A DNA stretch of 64,000 nucleotides. It comes from Haberlea rhodopensis. Lineage: Eukaryota > Streptophyta > Magnoliopsida > Lamiales > Gesneriaceae. Made by a program: the position numbers and the translations under genes. Below the pieces are notes generated by a model. The model was not told the DNA's origin, ran no database searches, and saw only the letters and a program-made list of their open reading frames with translations. Each line of letters begins with the position of its first letter. The first letter of the stretch is position 1. The stretch spans positions 992,001 to 1,056,000 of the forward strand of contig CAJQUN010000051.1 of the NCBI GenBank assembly GCA_907163345.1. The letters run 5' to 3'. Shown one piece after another: positions 35,619 through 48,127 of the stretch.

Positions 35619-36588
35619 ATGAGGTACTTGGAGATGCTACATCAACAAGCATTCACAAGATTTGGCCAACAACCATTCGAGCCGTTCTATGCAGCGTGGG
35701 AGAGATTCAACGATTTGGCAAGCACGTACAGGTATAATGACTTTCCAAACTACACTCGTCTGCAATATTTTTTCAGTGGTTTGGATGCGGACACACAAGG
35801 ATGGATATTCAACGGAGCTTTGGCAACTGGTAGTCCTTTGGTTGATAGAGATGAAGACAATGTATTGCACTTGTTTAATGACATGGCGAACTTCGACTAC
35901 CGGTGGCATTGGAATCCTTCACTGCAGGGTTGGAGCCACCAATACCCACCAAAGCCTCATGACCCTCATTTTACAGACCCACCACTTGAACATCAGGGAG
36001 ACGAGTGACAGTTCTGCGGAAGTCAGTGCTCATTTAGAGGATACGTTACTCAGGTTTATGGCATCATGTGAGACAAAGATTGAAAGTCAGACCAACTCAA
36101 TGCGTCATATGGAGCAGCAAATGGTGAGCCTCATGGAAACCTTATCAGCAAGCTGCCAAGAGAATGAGACGATACCTACTATAGAAGAGGAGACGAATCA
36201 AGTTTGGTTTCATGACGGTGATCACTCAAACAACCAAGTTTGGGGGAGTGATCATACTACTGTGGAAGATTTAAGGAAACTTGAGCCTTTTCAAGAGATT
36301 GAGCCTACAGAGACATTATCTGAGGAGTTCCCATGTGAAGATGAGTCGAGAATGATGTTGGAAAAGGAAGAGACCTTCGAAGATTCTGACTTAAGCCCAT
36401 CGATGAAGACATGTTCTATGCCATATGTGGATCCGTATTTCCCATGGATGCCAACATCACCACAATATATCCTCCAAGATACGAAGCAAGTCAAGAATCA
36501 TTCTCTCATGCCTACCACTTCAAGACCAATGTTGTTGGAGCGACGAGCCTACACTGATATATTCATGCCAATCTTGAGGGCATCCTGA
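35619..36588 (+). pseudogene. C gag-like ORF
   Basis: ATG at 35619 opens MRYLEMLHQQAFTRFG, followed by EPFYAAWERFNDLA, FFSGLDADTQGWIFNGAL and a DMANFDYRWHW-type word. These are the central and C-terminal parts of Athila gag; the usual N-terminal region is missing. That frame stops at 36008, but the adjacent frame continues gag-like and acidic to TGA at 36588, with the LEDTLLRFMASCETKIESQ and MRHMEQQMVSLMETL coiled-coil-like part. A one-base shift near 36000 is implied, giving about 320 codons in all. Confidence 0.75.
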
Positions 36589-37250
36589 GTGAAGACCCAT
36601 TCGTGGTATCATACGATACTTACTATGGGCGGCAGCCGCCCTTTGATGGTTGCTTCTGATGGTCAAGCCGACGACTAGAAATCAGCGCTTCTTGGGAGTC
36701 AACCCAAGCATATCCTTTTGCTATTCAGTTTTGTTATTTGATTTTCAGTTTTAGCATTTAGTTTGTTTATCTCTCGAGGTGACTATTTTACCATTTGCAT
36801 TCTTCTCTTGCAAGGTACTCAGTTGAAGAGATGAACCCCTACAACAGTGAAACTTTCAAGAGTGAATCTTCCTCAACCCTCATGCAAGCGTCTTGATCAG
36901 GGGAGTTTACTTTTTCCCTTTTGATTCTTTTAAACATTGAGGACAATGTTTCATGTAAGTTTGGGGGGGTGTTTACTGGTTTCTACTGTTGTCTTGTTAT
37001 ACTTCCTTGCATGACTAATCTAGCATGAGATTAGGTCATTTTTGAGCATATAAAAAAAAATTATCTTGAAAATAAGTTCATCATTTAGAAATAATGAATT
37101 AGACCTGCAATGGTATTACATGATGATATTAATCCCCATCTCAACTTAAGTCTTGAAGATTTTGACTTGTTTGTGAATACCTTAGGTTAAGTTAATATCT
37201 CAAAAATTGAGGAATATTTGAGCACTTTTGGCTCATGATTGAGTGAATTG
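36589..37250 (+). other. C post-gag region with internal polypurine-like motif
   Basis: Non-coding. It contains GCGCTTCTTGGGAGTCAACCC (36686-36706, close to the D motif) and GAGGACAATGTTTCATGTAAGTTTGGGGGG (about 36938-36967). It then runs to the B2 insertion site; AATTG at 37246-37250 is the target copy. Confidence 0.7.
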
Positions 37251-38428
37251 TGTTAGTTCCGGATCTTATCGATGAGATTTTAAAGATGACAAAACATATC
37301 AGACCGGATCGAGAGAAATCAGACTGACCAGAACGATCGCCCAAAACAGATCAAGCTGATAAGATGACAAAGCATATCAGACCGGATCGAGGGTAATCAG
37401 ACTAACCAGATCAATAGCTCAAAACAGAACAAGCTGATAAGGCATATTATATATCAGACCGGATCGATGGATTTCAGACTGACTAGATCGATGCTTCAGA
37501 TCGCTCTCAATCTTTATCAGATCAGAGCAGTCAAGGATACATAAAGAATGGCTCCTCAGTCCGAATCATTAACGGCTATTTATTGTAGCATTTAATGTTG
37601 TAATTAATGCTACAAAGGACCAAAGACTGAAGATTGCCATAAAAGGTAAGAAGACAAAGAGTAGCTTACCTGACAGTCGCCGAAAGTATGAACCAGAACG
37701 GCAAATATCGTGAAGAAGAAGACTGTAGCTTTCTCAGAGTTTAAGAAGAGTCAAAGTTGCATATTAAGGGAAATAATGTCGTTGGTACCTTCAACTATAA
37801 AAGGATGCAACAAAAGGAACTTACTGACTCTCGCTGATCAATTGAAAGACGCACAAGAAAGCAAAAACAGCACAAGCTTACAAGCTCAAAAGCTCTCGAG
37901 CTGAAGTTGTTCTTAAGCACAATTACTGTGTAATATTTGATCATTTAGGATCACTGTGCTCATTTTGTGTATTCTGTATCGAAAATCAGAAAGTGAGAAA
38001 CATATTGTAACTGTCAGACAGAGTGTGTCTGAGCAGATTGAGTGACTAGGAGTTTCAGACTGGTAGTGAGGTAAATCCAGCCTGAATCGGGTTTGTACAA
38101 CAGGATTGTATAAATCAAAGTCTTCTAGTATAAACCTTCCTTAATTGGAAGAAGGGGAGACGTAGAAGGATTACACCACCTTCGATCTTCCAGAAACATA
38201 TCATGTGTATTATCTTTCTGCACTTGTTCTTTCTTACTAAGCCATCGAGCCTTTCTTACATATACAAGAACAGACCGTTCCGCACTCATACTTTCAGTGG
38301 TCTGTTCTGTACAAGAGTTGATTAAGAGACAGATTTCTTTCACTAATCCGAAAGAAATCACAAGGGATTATATTTTACATGGAGTGTTCATTCACCCCCC
38401 CTCTAAACACTCCGGACCGATCCTAACA
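37251..38428 (+). repeat. B2 5' LTR
   Basis: TGTTAGTTCCGGATC to CCTAACA. It carries the 78-bp U3 repeats and TATAAAAGG at 37796-37804. The primer site TGGTATCAGAGC follows at 38431-38442. Confidence 0.95.
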
Positions 38429-38430
38429 AG

Positions 38431-38442
38431 TGGTATCAGAGC
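38431..38442 (+). other. B2 primer-binding site (tRNA-iMet)
   Basis: TGGTATCAGAGC, identical to the B1 site and two bases after the LTR. Confidence 0.95.
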
Positions 38443-38477
38443 AGGTCATCTTAATCAGCACAAAATCACTCGAGCTG

Positions 38478-40430
38478 ATGGCATCATTCAACAAAATCCC
38501 TATGTTCTCAAAAGAAGACTATGATGACTGGAGAATCAGAATGCAAGCTCATCTGGCAGCTCAGGATGACGATATGTGGTTCGTCATCACTGATGGACCA
38601 ATGAAGATTCTAAAAATAAATACAGCAGTCGCCATTACTGGTGGTGAACCACAAATGGTAGAAAAGGACAGATCCCTCTGGACGAATGAGGAAAGAAAGA
38701 AAGCAAATCTCGATAATGTGGCCAAAGACATCTTGTTCAAGACATTGGACAAGAACATGTTCAGCAAAATCAAAATGTGCTCTACTGCCAAAGAAATTTG
38801 GGAGAAGATAGCACAGCTATGTGAAGGCAACGACCAGACCAAAGAAAACAAGCTGACTGTTGCTCTTCAAATATTTGAGGGCATAAAAATGAAGAGTGGA
38901 GAAACTCTAAATGAGTTTGATGAAAGAGTCACTGGCATCATAAATGAACTGAATGGTCTGGGGAAGGAATATTCTAACAGAGAGATCGCTCTGAAAGTTA
39001 TGAGAGCTCTGCAAAAGGAATGGGATGTTAAGACCATTGCCATGAGGGAATCAAAAGATCTTAACAAGGTTGAACTTCATGATCTGTTTGCAGATCTTAA
39101 GGCCTATGAGTTTGAACTGATAAGCAGAGGTGAAGCAGAGCCATTCATCTCTCAACCAAACAAGGCCCTGGCAGCCATTCCAGACCAGACCGTCTCAACA
39201 TCAGACCGATCCGCTGAACAGATAAGTAATGATGCTATGTCATTATTTATCAAGAAATTCGGTAAATTCATGTCTAAGAATAAGAGGAACTTCAAACCCT
39301 CTCATCATTATAAATCAAGAAAAGATGATACTGTTAACGATCAGGCTTGCTACAATTGTGGTAAGACCGGACATTTTATTGCAGATTGCACCAGACCGAA
39401 GAAACAAGAACGGAAAGAGAAGCATCGTGATGATAGGAAGAAGAAGCAATACAAAGATCGCAAGAATCATGAAAAATCCCAAAAAGTTCTAGTAGCTGAA
39501 GAGGGAAACAGCAAATGGGCTCAGACAGACTCAGACTCGGAAAGCTCTGAATATTCTTCCAACGAAAGCGAAGAAGATATTCAATGTCTTATGGCAGACG
39601 AAGAGATGAGTCAGACAGACGAGGTATATGATCTTGACTCAAATGAATTTACACGAGAAGAGCTCATGTCCGCACTGCAAGACATGGCTAATGATTATAG
39701 GATCTTAGCTGAATCATTTGAGAAGAATAAAGCTAAAGTCAGTGATCAAATGGATGAGCACAACAAACCAAGCTGCTCTGAGCAGGGTGAGTGCAACAAT
39801 CTCCCGATCGAGCTGAATAAGCTGAAAATCTCTTATGATCAGCTCCATGAAGAAAATAAGAGAATTAGCACACAAAATGCTAAGCTCTCTCATATATTCA
39901 AAACATGGACAAAATCCAGAACATCCTTGGAAGAATTACAAGAGGTTCAAAGAAACGTCGGTGATTTCACCGGCATAGGCTTTGACACCAAAGAATGCAC
40001 CAAAGATGAATCTGAGCTGTTGCTGGTAAAGAACCAAGTCAAACAAATGACATTTGTTAAATCCAGCACAGTATATGAGAATGAAGCACCTAAAATTCAA
40101 ACGGGAGTCTCTTACGTGAATCAAAATCTGAGAAAAGGGATTGGGTATGTCGACCAAGCCAAAGAAAAGGCACCAGCAAGATTTGCGTCTATCAGACCAA
40201 ATCCAAAGGTGCAAGATCGAAGGCAAGGAAGATAATACAATTACAATAATTCAAAACCGATTCAACGAAGATATAGACTACCTAATGAGAATCAAAGGTT
40301 TTCACAGCGCACACATTATCACACACAACATCAAAACAGACCAGCACACAGCACACCTTACACACACAAGCCATTGAAGCTGATACAGGTGTGGGTTCCC
40401 AAAGGGCTAATCTGTTCTGGACCCAAATAG
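38478..40430 (+). pseudogene. B2 gag
   Basis: Starts MASFNKIPMFSKEDYDDW, as in B1, and is open through the CCHC knuckle (CYNCGKTGHFIADC, about 39348-39389) and the acidic stretch. A CAA-to-TAA change at 40233-40235 stops it about 65 codons before the natural TAG at 40428-40430. It retains the tryptophan codon that B1 has lost. Confidence 0.9.
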
Positions 40431-40462
40431 GATTGGGTACCAACAATAATTATATTTGATGA

Positions 40463-42587
40463 CAGGTACCGAAGAAGCTCGCATCAGACTGGTATTTGGA
40501 CAGTGGGTGTTCCCGTCACATGACTGGAAACATCGAGCTGCTGTCTGAAGTCACAGAATGTACTGGACCCAAGATCATCTTCGGAGATAACTCAAAGGGT
40601 AAGACCGTGGGCAAGGGTAAGATTGTCCATGGTAACATTATTATCAATGATGTGCTGTTAGTTGAAAATCTGTGCTATAATTTGATCAGTATAAGTCAAC
40701 TCTGTGATAATGGTTATGCTGTAGAATTTCACAAACACACTTGCACTGTTAAATCATCAGACGGTATAACCATGCTCGTAGGAATCAGGAATGGAAATAC
40801 ATATAAGATTAACTGGAATCATGCTCTACCTGATAATCCTACTTGCTTCATCGCTAACAATGATAATAAACATTGGCTGTGGCGTAAGCGTTTGAATCAT
40901 ATAAACTTTAAGACCATTTCCATCCTGTGTAAACATGATTTAGTTATCGGTCTGCCCAAGATCGATTTTGCTAAGGATAAGATCTGCGAAGCTTGCCAAA
41001 TGGGCAAACAGATCAGATCATCCTTCAAAAACAAGAATGTCCAAATCCTCCTCCCGCTGTTTAGAAGTATTGCATATGGACTTGTTTGGTCCTATACCAA
41101 TAACAAGTTTAGGGGGAATGCGGTATACTCTTGTTGTTATTGATGATTACTCACGCTTTACATGGACTATATTTTTGAGCAGTAAAGATCAGACCGGTCC
41201 GAAGTTGATCAAGCTGCTGAAACGCACTCAGAACGAGAAATCATCCAGCATAGACATGATTCGTAGTGACAAAGGCACTGATGTTTTCAAATCAGAATCT
41301 TGAATCCTTTCTAGAAGATCATGGAATCAAGCATGAGTTTTCAGCCGCTCGAACTCCTCAACAGAATGGAGTTGCAGAACGAAGAAACAGAACGCTCAAG
41401 GAAGCAGCAAGAACAATGCTTGCTGATTCTGGAATTTCGCAAAAGTTCTGGGCAGAAGCTGTAAACACTGCTTGCTACACTCAAAATTGGTCCATGATCA
41501 ACAAGAAGCTGAAACCTTACCCCATATGAAATATGGACTGGTAACAGACCATCTATTTCTCACTTTCATATTTTTGGCTGCAAATGCTTCGTTCATAACA
41601 ATGGTAAGAATCATCTTACAGCATTTGAAGCTAAGTCAGATAATGGAATATTTTTAGGATATTCATCAACTAGCAAAGCCTATCGAATTTTTAATAATCG
41701 AACCTTAACTGTAGAAGAATCTGTTCATGTAGTTTTTGATGAATCTTTATGTGTTGAGGGCAACAAAGAATCAATTCAAAATCAGATGGAAAATATCCAC
41801 CTCGAAGCTAACAGTGATGATGAGATTGTAGCTAACAGGTCAAGAGACAATCCACCAGAACCAGAAGTACCAGACAGACCGGATCTAGGCATTGAAACTT
41901 CTTCAGATCGAGCTGATCCGGATGTTCTTCACTCAAATGTTAAAGCAGATGCTGATCATGCTGCTACTACTCATCCGACCGGACCAGACAATCCAGAGTC
42001 AAGCTATCGATGGACTAAGAAGCATCCACCCAATCTAGTGACTGGTAGTCCCTCTGCACCGATCAGAACCAGAGGATAGATGATGGATGAATTCACACAT
42101 GCTGCTTTCATCTCTACTCTGGAACCTAAGAAGATCGATGAAGCTCTAACTGATTTCAACTGGATTAAGGCCATGCAAGAAGAGCTAAATCAATTCGAAC
42201 AAAATCAAGTTTGGAGTCTAACCCCCAGACCAAGCGATCTGCCTGTCATTGGAACCAGATGGGTTTTCAGAAATAAGCTGGACGCAGATGGAACTGTGGT
42301 TAGAAACAAAGCCAGACTGGTGGCACAAGGATTCAGACAAGAAGAAGGAATCGACTTCGATGAATCATTTGCACCAGTCGCCAGACTTGAAGCCATCCGA
42401 ATCTTTCTTGCATATGCTGCCTTTAAAGACTTCAAAGTATATCAGATGGACGTTAAGAGCGCTTTTCTTAATGGAAAGCTTCAGGAAGAAGTCTACATTG
42501 AGCAACCACCTGGATTTCAGGACCATTTGCATCCCAATCATGTGTATCTACTGAATAAAGCAGTGTATGGTCTGAAACAAGCTCCAA
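40463..42587 (+). pseudogene. B2 pol, first part: protease, integrase, truncated RT
   Basis: The frame opens after TGA at 40460-40462. The protease motif WYLDSGCSRHMTG is intact. In the integrase zinc region one His is replaced (LWRKRLNH versus LWHKRLNH in B1). One-base insertions near 41040, 41282 and 41515 shift the frame, and CAG to TAG occurs at 42077. RT reads to VYGLKQAPS and then breaks at the duplication junction, before the YVDD active site. This copy belongs to the B2 subtype: the linker reads DRPDLGIETSSDRADPD, differing from B1. Confidence 0.88.
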
Positions 42588-42599
42588 GTAACAGACCAT

Positions 42600-45012
42600 G
42601 GAATCATCCAGCATAGACAGGATTCGTAGTGACAAAGGCACTGAGTTTTCAAATCAGAATCTTGAATCCTTTCTAGAAGATCATGGAATCAAGCATGAGT
42701 TTTCAGCCGCTCGAACTCCTCAACAGAATGGAGTTGCAGAACGAAGAAACAGAACGCTCAAGGAAGCAGCAAGAACAATGCTTGCTGATTCTGGAATTTC
42801 GCAAAAGTTCTGGGCAGAAGCTGTAAACACTGCATGCTACACTCAAAATCGGTCTATGATTAACAAGAAACTGAATCTCACTCCATATGAAATATGGACT
42901 GGTAACAGACCGTCTATTTCTCACCTTCATGTATTTGGCTGTAAATGCTTCGTTCACAACAATGGTAAGAATCATCTTACAGCATTTGAAGCTAAGTCAG
43001 ATAATGGAATATTCTTAGGATATTCATCAACTAGCAAAGCTTATCGAGTTTTTAATAATCGAACCTTAACTGTAGAAGAATCAGTTCATGTAGTTTTTGA
43101 TGAATCTTTGTGTGTTGAGGGTAACAAAGAATCAATTCAAAATCAGATGGAAAAAATCCATCTCGAAGCTAACAGTGATGATGAGATTGTAGCTAACAGG
43201 TCAAGAGACAATCCACCAGAACCTGAAGTACCAGCCAGATCGGATCAAGGCAATGAAGCTTCTTCAGATCGAGCCGATCCAGATGATCCAAACTCTCATA
43301 TCAAAGCAGATGCTGATCATACCACTACTACTACTCATCCAAATGGACCAGACAATCCAGAGTCAAGCTATCGATGGACTAAGAGGCATCCACCTAATCT
43401 AGTGATTGGAAGTCCCTCTGCACCGATTAGAACCAGAGGACAGATGATGGATGAGTTCACTCATGCTGCCTTCATCTCCACTCTGGAACCTAAGAAGATC
43501 GATGAAGCTCTGACTGATTTCAACTGGATTAAGGCCATGCAAGAAGTGCTTAATCAATTCGAACAAAATCAAGTTTGGAGTCTAACCCCCAGACCAAGCG
43601 ATCTGCCTGTTATTGGAACCAGATGGGTTTTCAGAAACAAGCTGGACGCAGATGGAACTGTGGTTAGAAACAAGGCCAGGCTGGTGGCACAAGGATTCCG
43701 ACAAGAAGAAGGAATTGACTTCAATGAATCATTTGCACCAGTCGCCAGACTTGAAGCAATCAGGATCTTTCTTGCATATGATGCCTTTAAAGACTTCAAG
43801 GTATATCATATGGACGTCAAGAGCGCCTTTCTTAATGGTAAGCTTCAGGAGGAAGTTTACATTGAGCAACCTCCTGGATTTCAGAACCACTCATTCCCTA
43901 ATCATGTATATCTACTGAATAAAGCAGTATATGGTCTGAAACAAGCACCAAGAGCCTGATATGACACTCTATCTCAATTTCTGCTGAACCATGATTTTCA
44001 GATCGGCTCAGTTGATAAAACTCTCTTTAAATTTATTAAGGGGGAACATAACCTGTTAGTTCATATTTATGTTGATGATATAATCTTTGGGTCAACTAAC
44101 CCCAAACTATGCGAGAAATTTTCCAAGTTGATGCAGGGACAGTTTGAGATGAGCATGATGGGAGAACTTTCATTCTTTCTGGGTCTCCAAGTAAAACAGC
44201 TCAACAATGGTATTTTCATCAATCAGACCAAGTATACCAAAGAGCTCGTCAAGAGATTTGGAATGGAAACATGCTCAACTGCATCAACTCCTATGAGTCC
44301 AACAATCAAGTTAGACAAAGATGAAGGGGGAACAGCAGTTGAAGTAACCATGTATAGAGGACTAATCGGATCGCTATTGTATCTTACAGCGAGCCGGCCT
44401 GATATTATGTTCTCAGTCTGTATGTGCGCCAGATTTCAGTCAGAACCAAAGCAATCACATTTTATTGCTGCCAAGCGTATTCTGAAATACTTAAAAGGAT
44501 CTCAGAACGTTGGTCTTTGGTACTCCAAAGATTCGAACTTCAGCTTGATCGGATATTCCGACGCAGACTACGCTGGGTGTAAGATTGATCGTAAAAGCAC
44601 CAGTGGAACATGTCAATTTCTAGGTGAAAGATTGATCTCTTGGTTCAGTAAAAAGCAGACATCGATTGCCACATCTACAGCTGAAGCAGAGTATCTCGCC
44701 GCTGGAAGCTGTTGCGCTCAAATGCTCTGGATTCAACACCAGCTCAAAGACTATGGCATCCAAGCTGTTGACTCTCCGATATTTTGCGACAACACAAGTG
44801 CAATCGCTATAACGTATAATCCAATTTTGCACTCTCGAACAAAGCACATTGATATACGCCATCATTTTATTCGAGATCATGTTGGCAAAAAGGAAATTCG
44901 GATCGAGCACATCTCAACAGAGCAGCAAGCAGCAGACATCTTCACCAAACCGCTCCCAGAGGCTAAGTTTAATTATTTTCGTCAAATTCTTGGTTTAATT
45001 GACTTATCTTAA
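42600..45012 (+). pseudogene. B2 pol, second part: duplicated integrase, RT, RNase H
   Basis: It restarts inside integrase (SSSIDRIRSDKGTEF) and reads in one frame to a TGA at 43957-43959, a TGG-to-TGA change after KQAPRA. It then continues through YVDDIIFG (about 44070) to the natural stop at 45010-45012. RNase H words SDADYAG, STAEAEYLAAG and FCDNTSAIA are intact, including the Gly codon lost in B1. From about 42836 to 44165 the sequence follows the B1 subtype (linker ARSDQGNEASSDRADPDD), whereas both sides follow the B2 subtype. Confidence 0.88.
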
Positions 45013-45396
45013 TAGTTTAGATGTTCTCTTACTTTCGCACTTAAAGATTTCTGTTGCCACAGATTGATAATACAATGTTCAGAAAGACACAGACCGGTCC
45101 GAACTTTCAGACCGGTCTATGTCAATCTGATGTTATCCCATGATCTGTTTGGTCAATACATCTTTTGTACAAAAACAGCCCAGACTGATCGCATTTTAAC
45201 CGCCTTAACTATCTGTTATCCTGACCATTTATTTTTGAATTTCTTTTCATCAGTCATCGAGATAAAGACACGTGTCTTCTCTCTCCTATTTAGCGGGATG
45301 AACATTTCATTTTATTTCACTTTTTACAAATTACCGCTATCTGTTTTCTTATTCTCTCACTCTCCTAAATCTTCGCACTCGTTTATCTTCACTCCA
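45013..45396 (+). other. B2 spacer between pol and extra ORF
   Basis: Counterpart of B1 7929-8335. It contains CAGACCGGTCCGAAC and CAGACCGGTCTATG, near-palindromic words similar to the U3 repeat core. Confidence 0.6.
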
Positions 45397-47873
45397 ATGG
45401 CTACCATCACTCATAACTCCCTCTCCGTTGAGTTTAATGATATTTACAGGGCAGAAGATGCAGAGATGGTGTCCATCTTCAGAGCTTTGGAATCATCTGG
45501 TTTAAGGAACTTTCTGGAGTGCGGCACCGTTGTTTATGAATCAGAATCCGCGAACTATTCGCCAATGCCGTCTCCCAGAAGACATCTATATCCACTACTG
45601 TCAAGGGAAAATCCTTTGAGATATCGCCGATGACGCTGGCCAAGACCTTTGGCCTCCCCAATTCCGGACTGACAGAGTTTGGACAAATTCCTCAAGCGTC
45701 ACTCTCAGCTCTTCAAGGAAAGATTTCTATTCTTGGCCATCGCTTGCAACCCTCGTTTAAGAAGAAGGAAATGCTCTTCCATTTCCAGGTGCTGTGCGAA
45801 ATAGTGGGTAAGCCTATTTTGGGCAAGGCAGGAAGTTTTGACGCTGTAACCGCAGAGAAGTTCAGGGCTATGGCGGCTATTGTATCCTGACAGAAGATGA
45901 ACTGGTCCGTCTTTCTTTTTGGAGTTCTGCTAGAAACGGTGATTGCATCGAAACAAGCTGTATGCTTTGCTGTTCCTCTCAACAAGCTACTGGAGTCTTT
46001 GGACATCGAGCTGGGAAAGCAGTCCGCTCTCAGCCCCTTTAAGATTCTAAACTCCAAAGGACTTGCATTGCTGAAGTCCAAGAGTGCTCCGCCTACTCCT
46101 GCTACTCTGGCTGCAGTCAAGATTGAGAATGGCGAAGAACAAGCTATTGCGCGCAAACCTTGGGTCAAGCGAAAGCTGACCATCCAGACTGATTCTGAAG
46201 AAACTCAGTCTGCTCCCTCGCCACCAACCAAGCCACTTCCCAAAAAGCCAAGAACCCAGATTACCAAGCCCAGCAAAACATTACCCCTCAAAGCCTTACC
46301 CATATTGCCTCCAACTAAAGCCACCCCTGCACCCCAACCTTCCATCAAACCTTCACAAGCTTCAACCCTTGCACCCAAAGTCACCGTTAGACTTCCCTCT
46401 GCCATTCCCACGGTCAAAGGAATAGTTATCACTGAGTTGGGAGATTATACCCAATCAGGGATCAAGTCCCCTTCCTCCACCGGCAAGGGAAAAGTCATTC
46501 TCTCCGAACCCCTCTCCTCTAAACCCAAATCTGCAGCGCAGACAGCCATCGACATCGCTATGGAGGATGTTGATGAGAAGGTGAAGGCACTCATTGTGGT
46601 CTTTGATGAATATGTCCAGTACCGGACTATCAACCACATTGAGTTATTCTTCGGTAAGTTGAGCAGACTGAAGAAGATGGAAGAGGAAGTTCTGAAAGGA
46701 ACAGAGACTGATGATGTTCGGCTTGCCGTGCAGCGCAAAGAGCTATTTACGGCTATTCAAAGATTCAGACTGGCCACTCTGCTCCTAGATGCTAAGAAAC
46801 AGAACTTCGATCCAAATGCTCCAACTGCCAGAGATGATGGGGCTGTTATTGCTCAACTCGAGATGGATGTTCATGCTCTTCACTTAGCTGTCATTTTTCA
46901 ACGATAGAAGCTCAGTATATCCACTCCAGCCACCAGCCCGGATCACCCTTCTGCAAGCAAGACTCTGGCAGAACCTTTCGTTGAGGTTATTCCTTCTGAT
47001 GCAGCAGACCAGACAGCCGAGCAAGCAGCGGACGAGACTGCAGAGCAAGTACCAGAACAGACAGCAGAGCAGCCATTGCCTAATGTTCCGTCTGTGCCAG
47101 ATGATGAACCATTGAATGTATTGTTGGACTCTCCAACAACCTCCATTCATTTGGGATCCTCAGCCTCCCGTGCACAAATCAGTCCGACCGACGCTCTTAC
47201 GACAATTGACACACCAGAGTTCGTCGATCCGGACTTGGTTGTGTCCACAGTTGTTGCCGCTCTACAAATTGAGGAGCCTTCTAGGCCCAGCACTCCTCCA
47301 GTCCAATCAGATGAAGATATGGCCTTCATTCAAGCCTTTTCCTCGGATTTGGTCACCCTGATCCGATCCGAAAGTCATCACGCTGCCATATCGTCCATTG
47401 TACCTACTGCTGAGGACGATGAACAGGCTTTGTCCTCATCAGATCGCTCTCCCAGCCAACAATCTGATGCACCTCCATTTCTGGCAAGGACTCTTCAGCA
47501 CCTCTCTGACAACTGCCTGTCACTCTCTCAACGCATTCTCGAAGTTCATCAAGGTCAGATGCTTACAGCTTTGGACTTTGATTCATTCAAAGAGAAGATG
47601 ACTGCCAGTATCGGAAGCCTTCAGCGAGGCATAAACGATCTGTTTTCTCAACAAGCCTCTTATAAGAACAGTCTGAGAAAAGAGCAGATCGAACTAGCCA
47701 CTGAAGTCAGAGCATCTGTTGCCAATTCCCTCCGCGCTCAAGACGTTCGTCTTGACACTATCAGCGCGCAGCTAGCACAAGTTGTTGACTTTCTTCAAGA
47801 GATTGCTGCTGACAAAAAGGGGGAAAAGAAGAAAGACTTCAGGCCGCTTCCGTCTCAGTCTTCTAGAAAATAA
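45397..47873 (+). pseudogene. B2 extra ORF (non-envelope)
   Basis: Orthologue of the B1 extra ORF. ATG at 45397 opens MATITHNSLSVEFNDIYRAE. A one-base loss near 45545 shifts the frame, GGA to TGA occurs at 45888-45890 and CAG to TAG at 46905-46907. Otherwise the N-terminal domain, the proline/lysine linker and the C-terminal coiled-coil-like part align along the whole length, ending at TAA 47871-47873. Both copies keep the same length and layout, so the ORF was a genuine part of the element. Confidence 0.8.
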
Positions 47874-48127
47874 AATTTTCAGACTGTCTGTATTTAGGAT
47901 TTTTCGTGATCAATAAAAATCCTCTTTCGATTAAGTCCGTGTTCATTTATTTTGAACTACAATATAAGGCTTAATAATAAAAGGCTTAATCGATCCAACT
48001 TAATGATGTTCATTTATTTTGAACAAGAAAGAGTAATCGATCCGAAAGTTTTCGCTTCAGAGTTCTCATCAGACTGGTTAAAAAAAACTTAGAAGCTAGG
48101 TTTTGTCATCATCAAAAAGGGGGAATT
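47874..48127 (+). other. B2 3' spacer and polypurine tract
   Basis: Like B1: two GTTCATTTATTTTGAAC words and the AAAAAGGGGG tract at 48114-48123, just before the LTR. Confidence 0.85.

Noticed and set aside
35662..36588. Single 308-codon ORF as an independent gene
   Set aside because: Its first third is out of frame with the conserved gag words. Only the part after about 36000 is coding, as the continuation of the C gag-like ORF.
45064..45396. N-terminal extension of the B2 extra ORF
   Set aside because: The frame happens to be open upstream of the ATG at 45397, but B1 is not open there and the conserved protein begins at MATITH in both.
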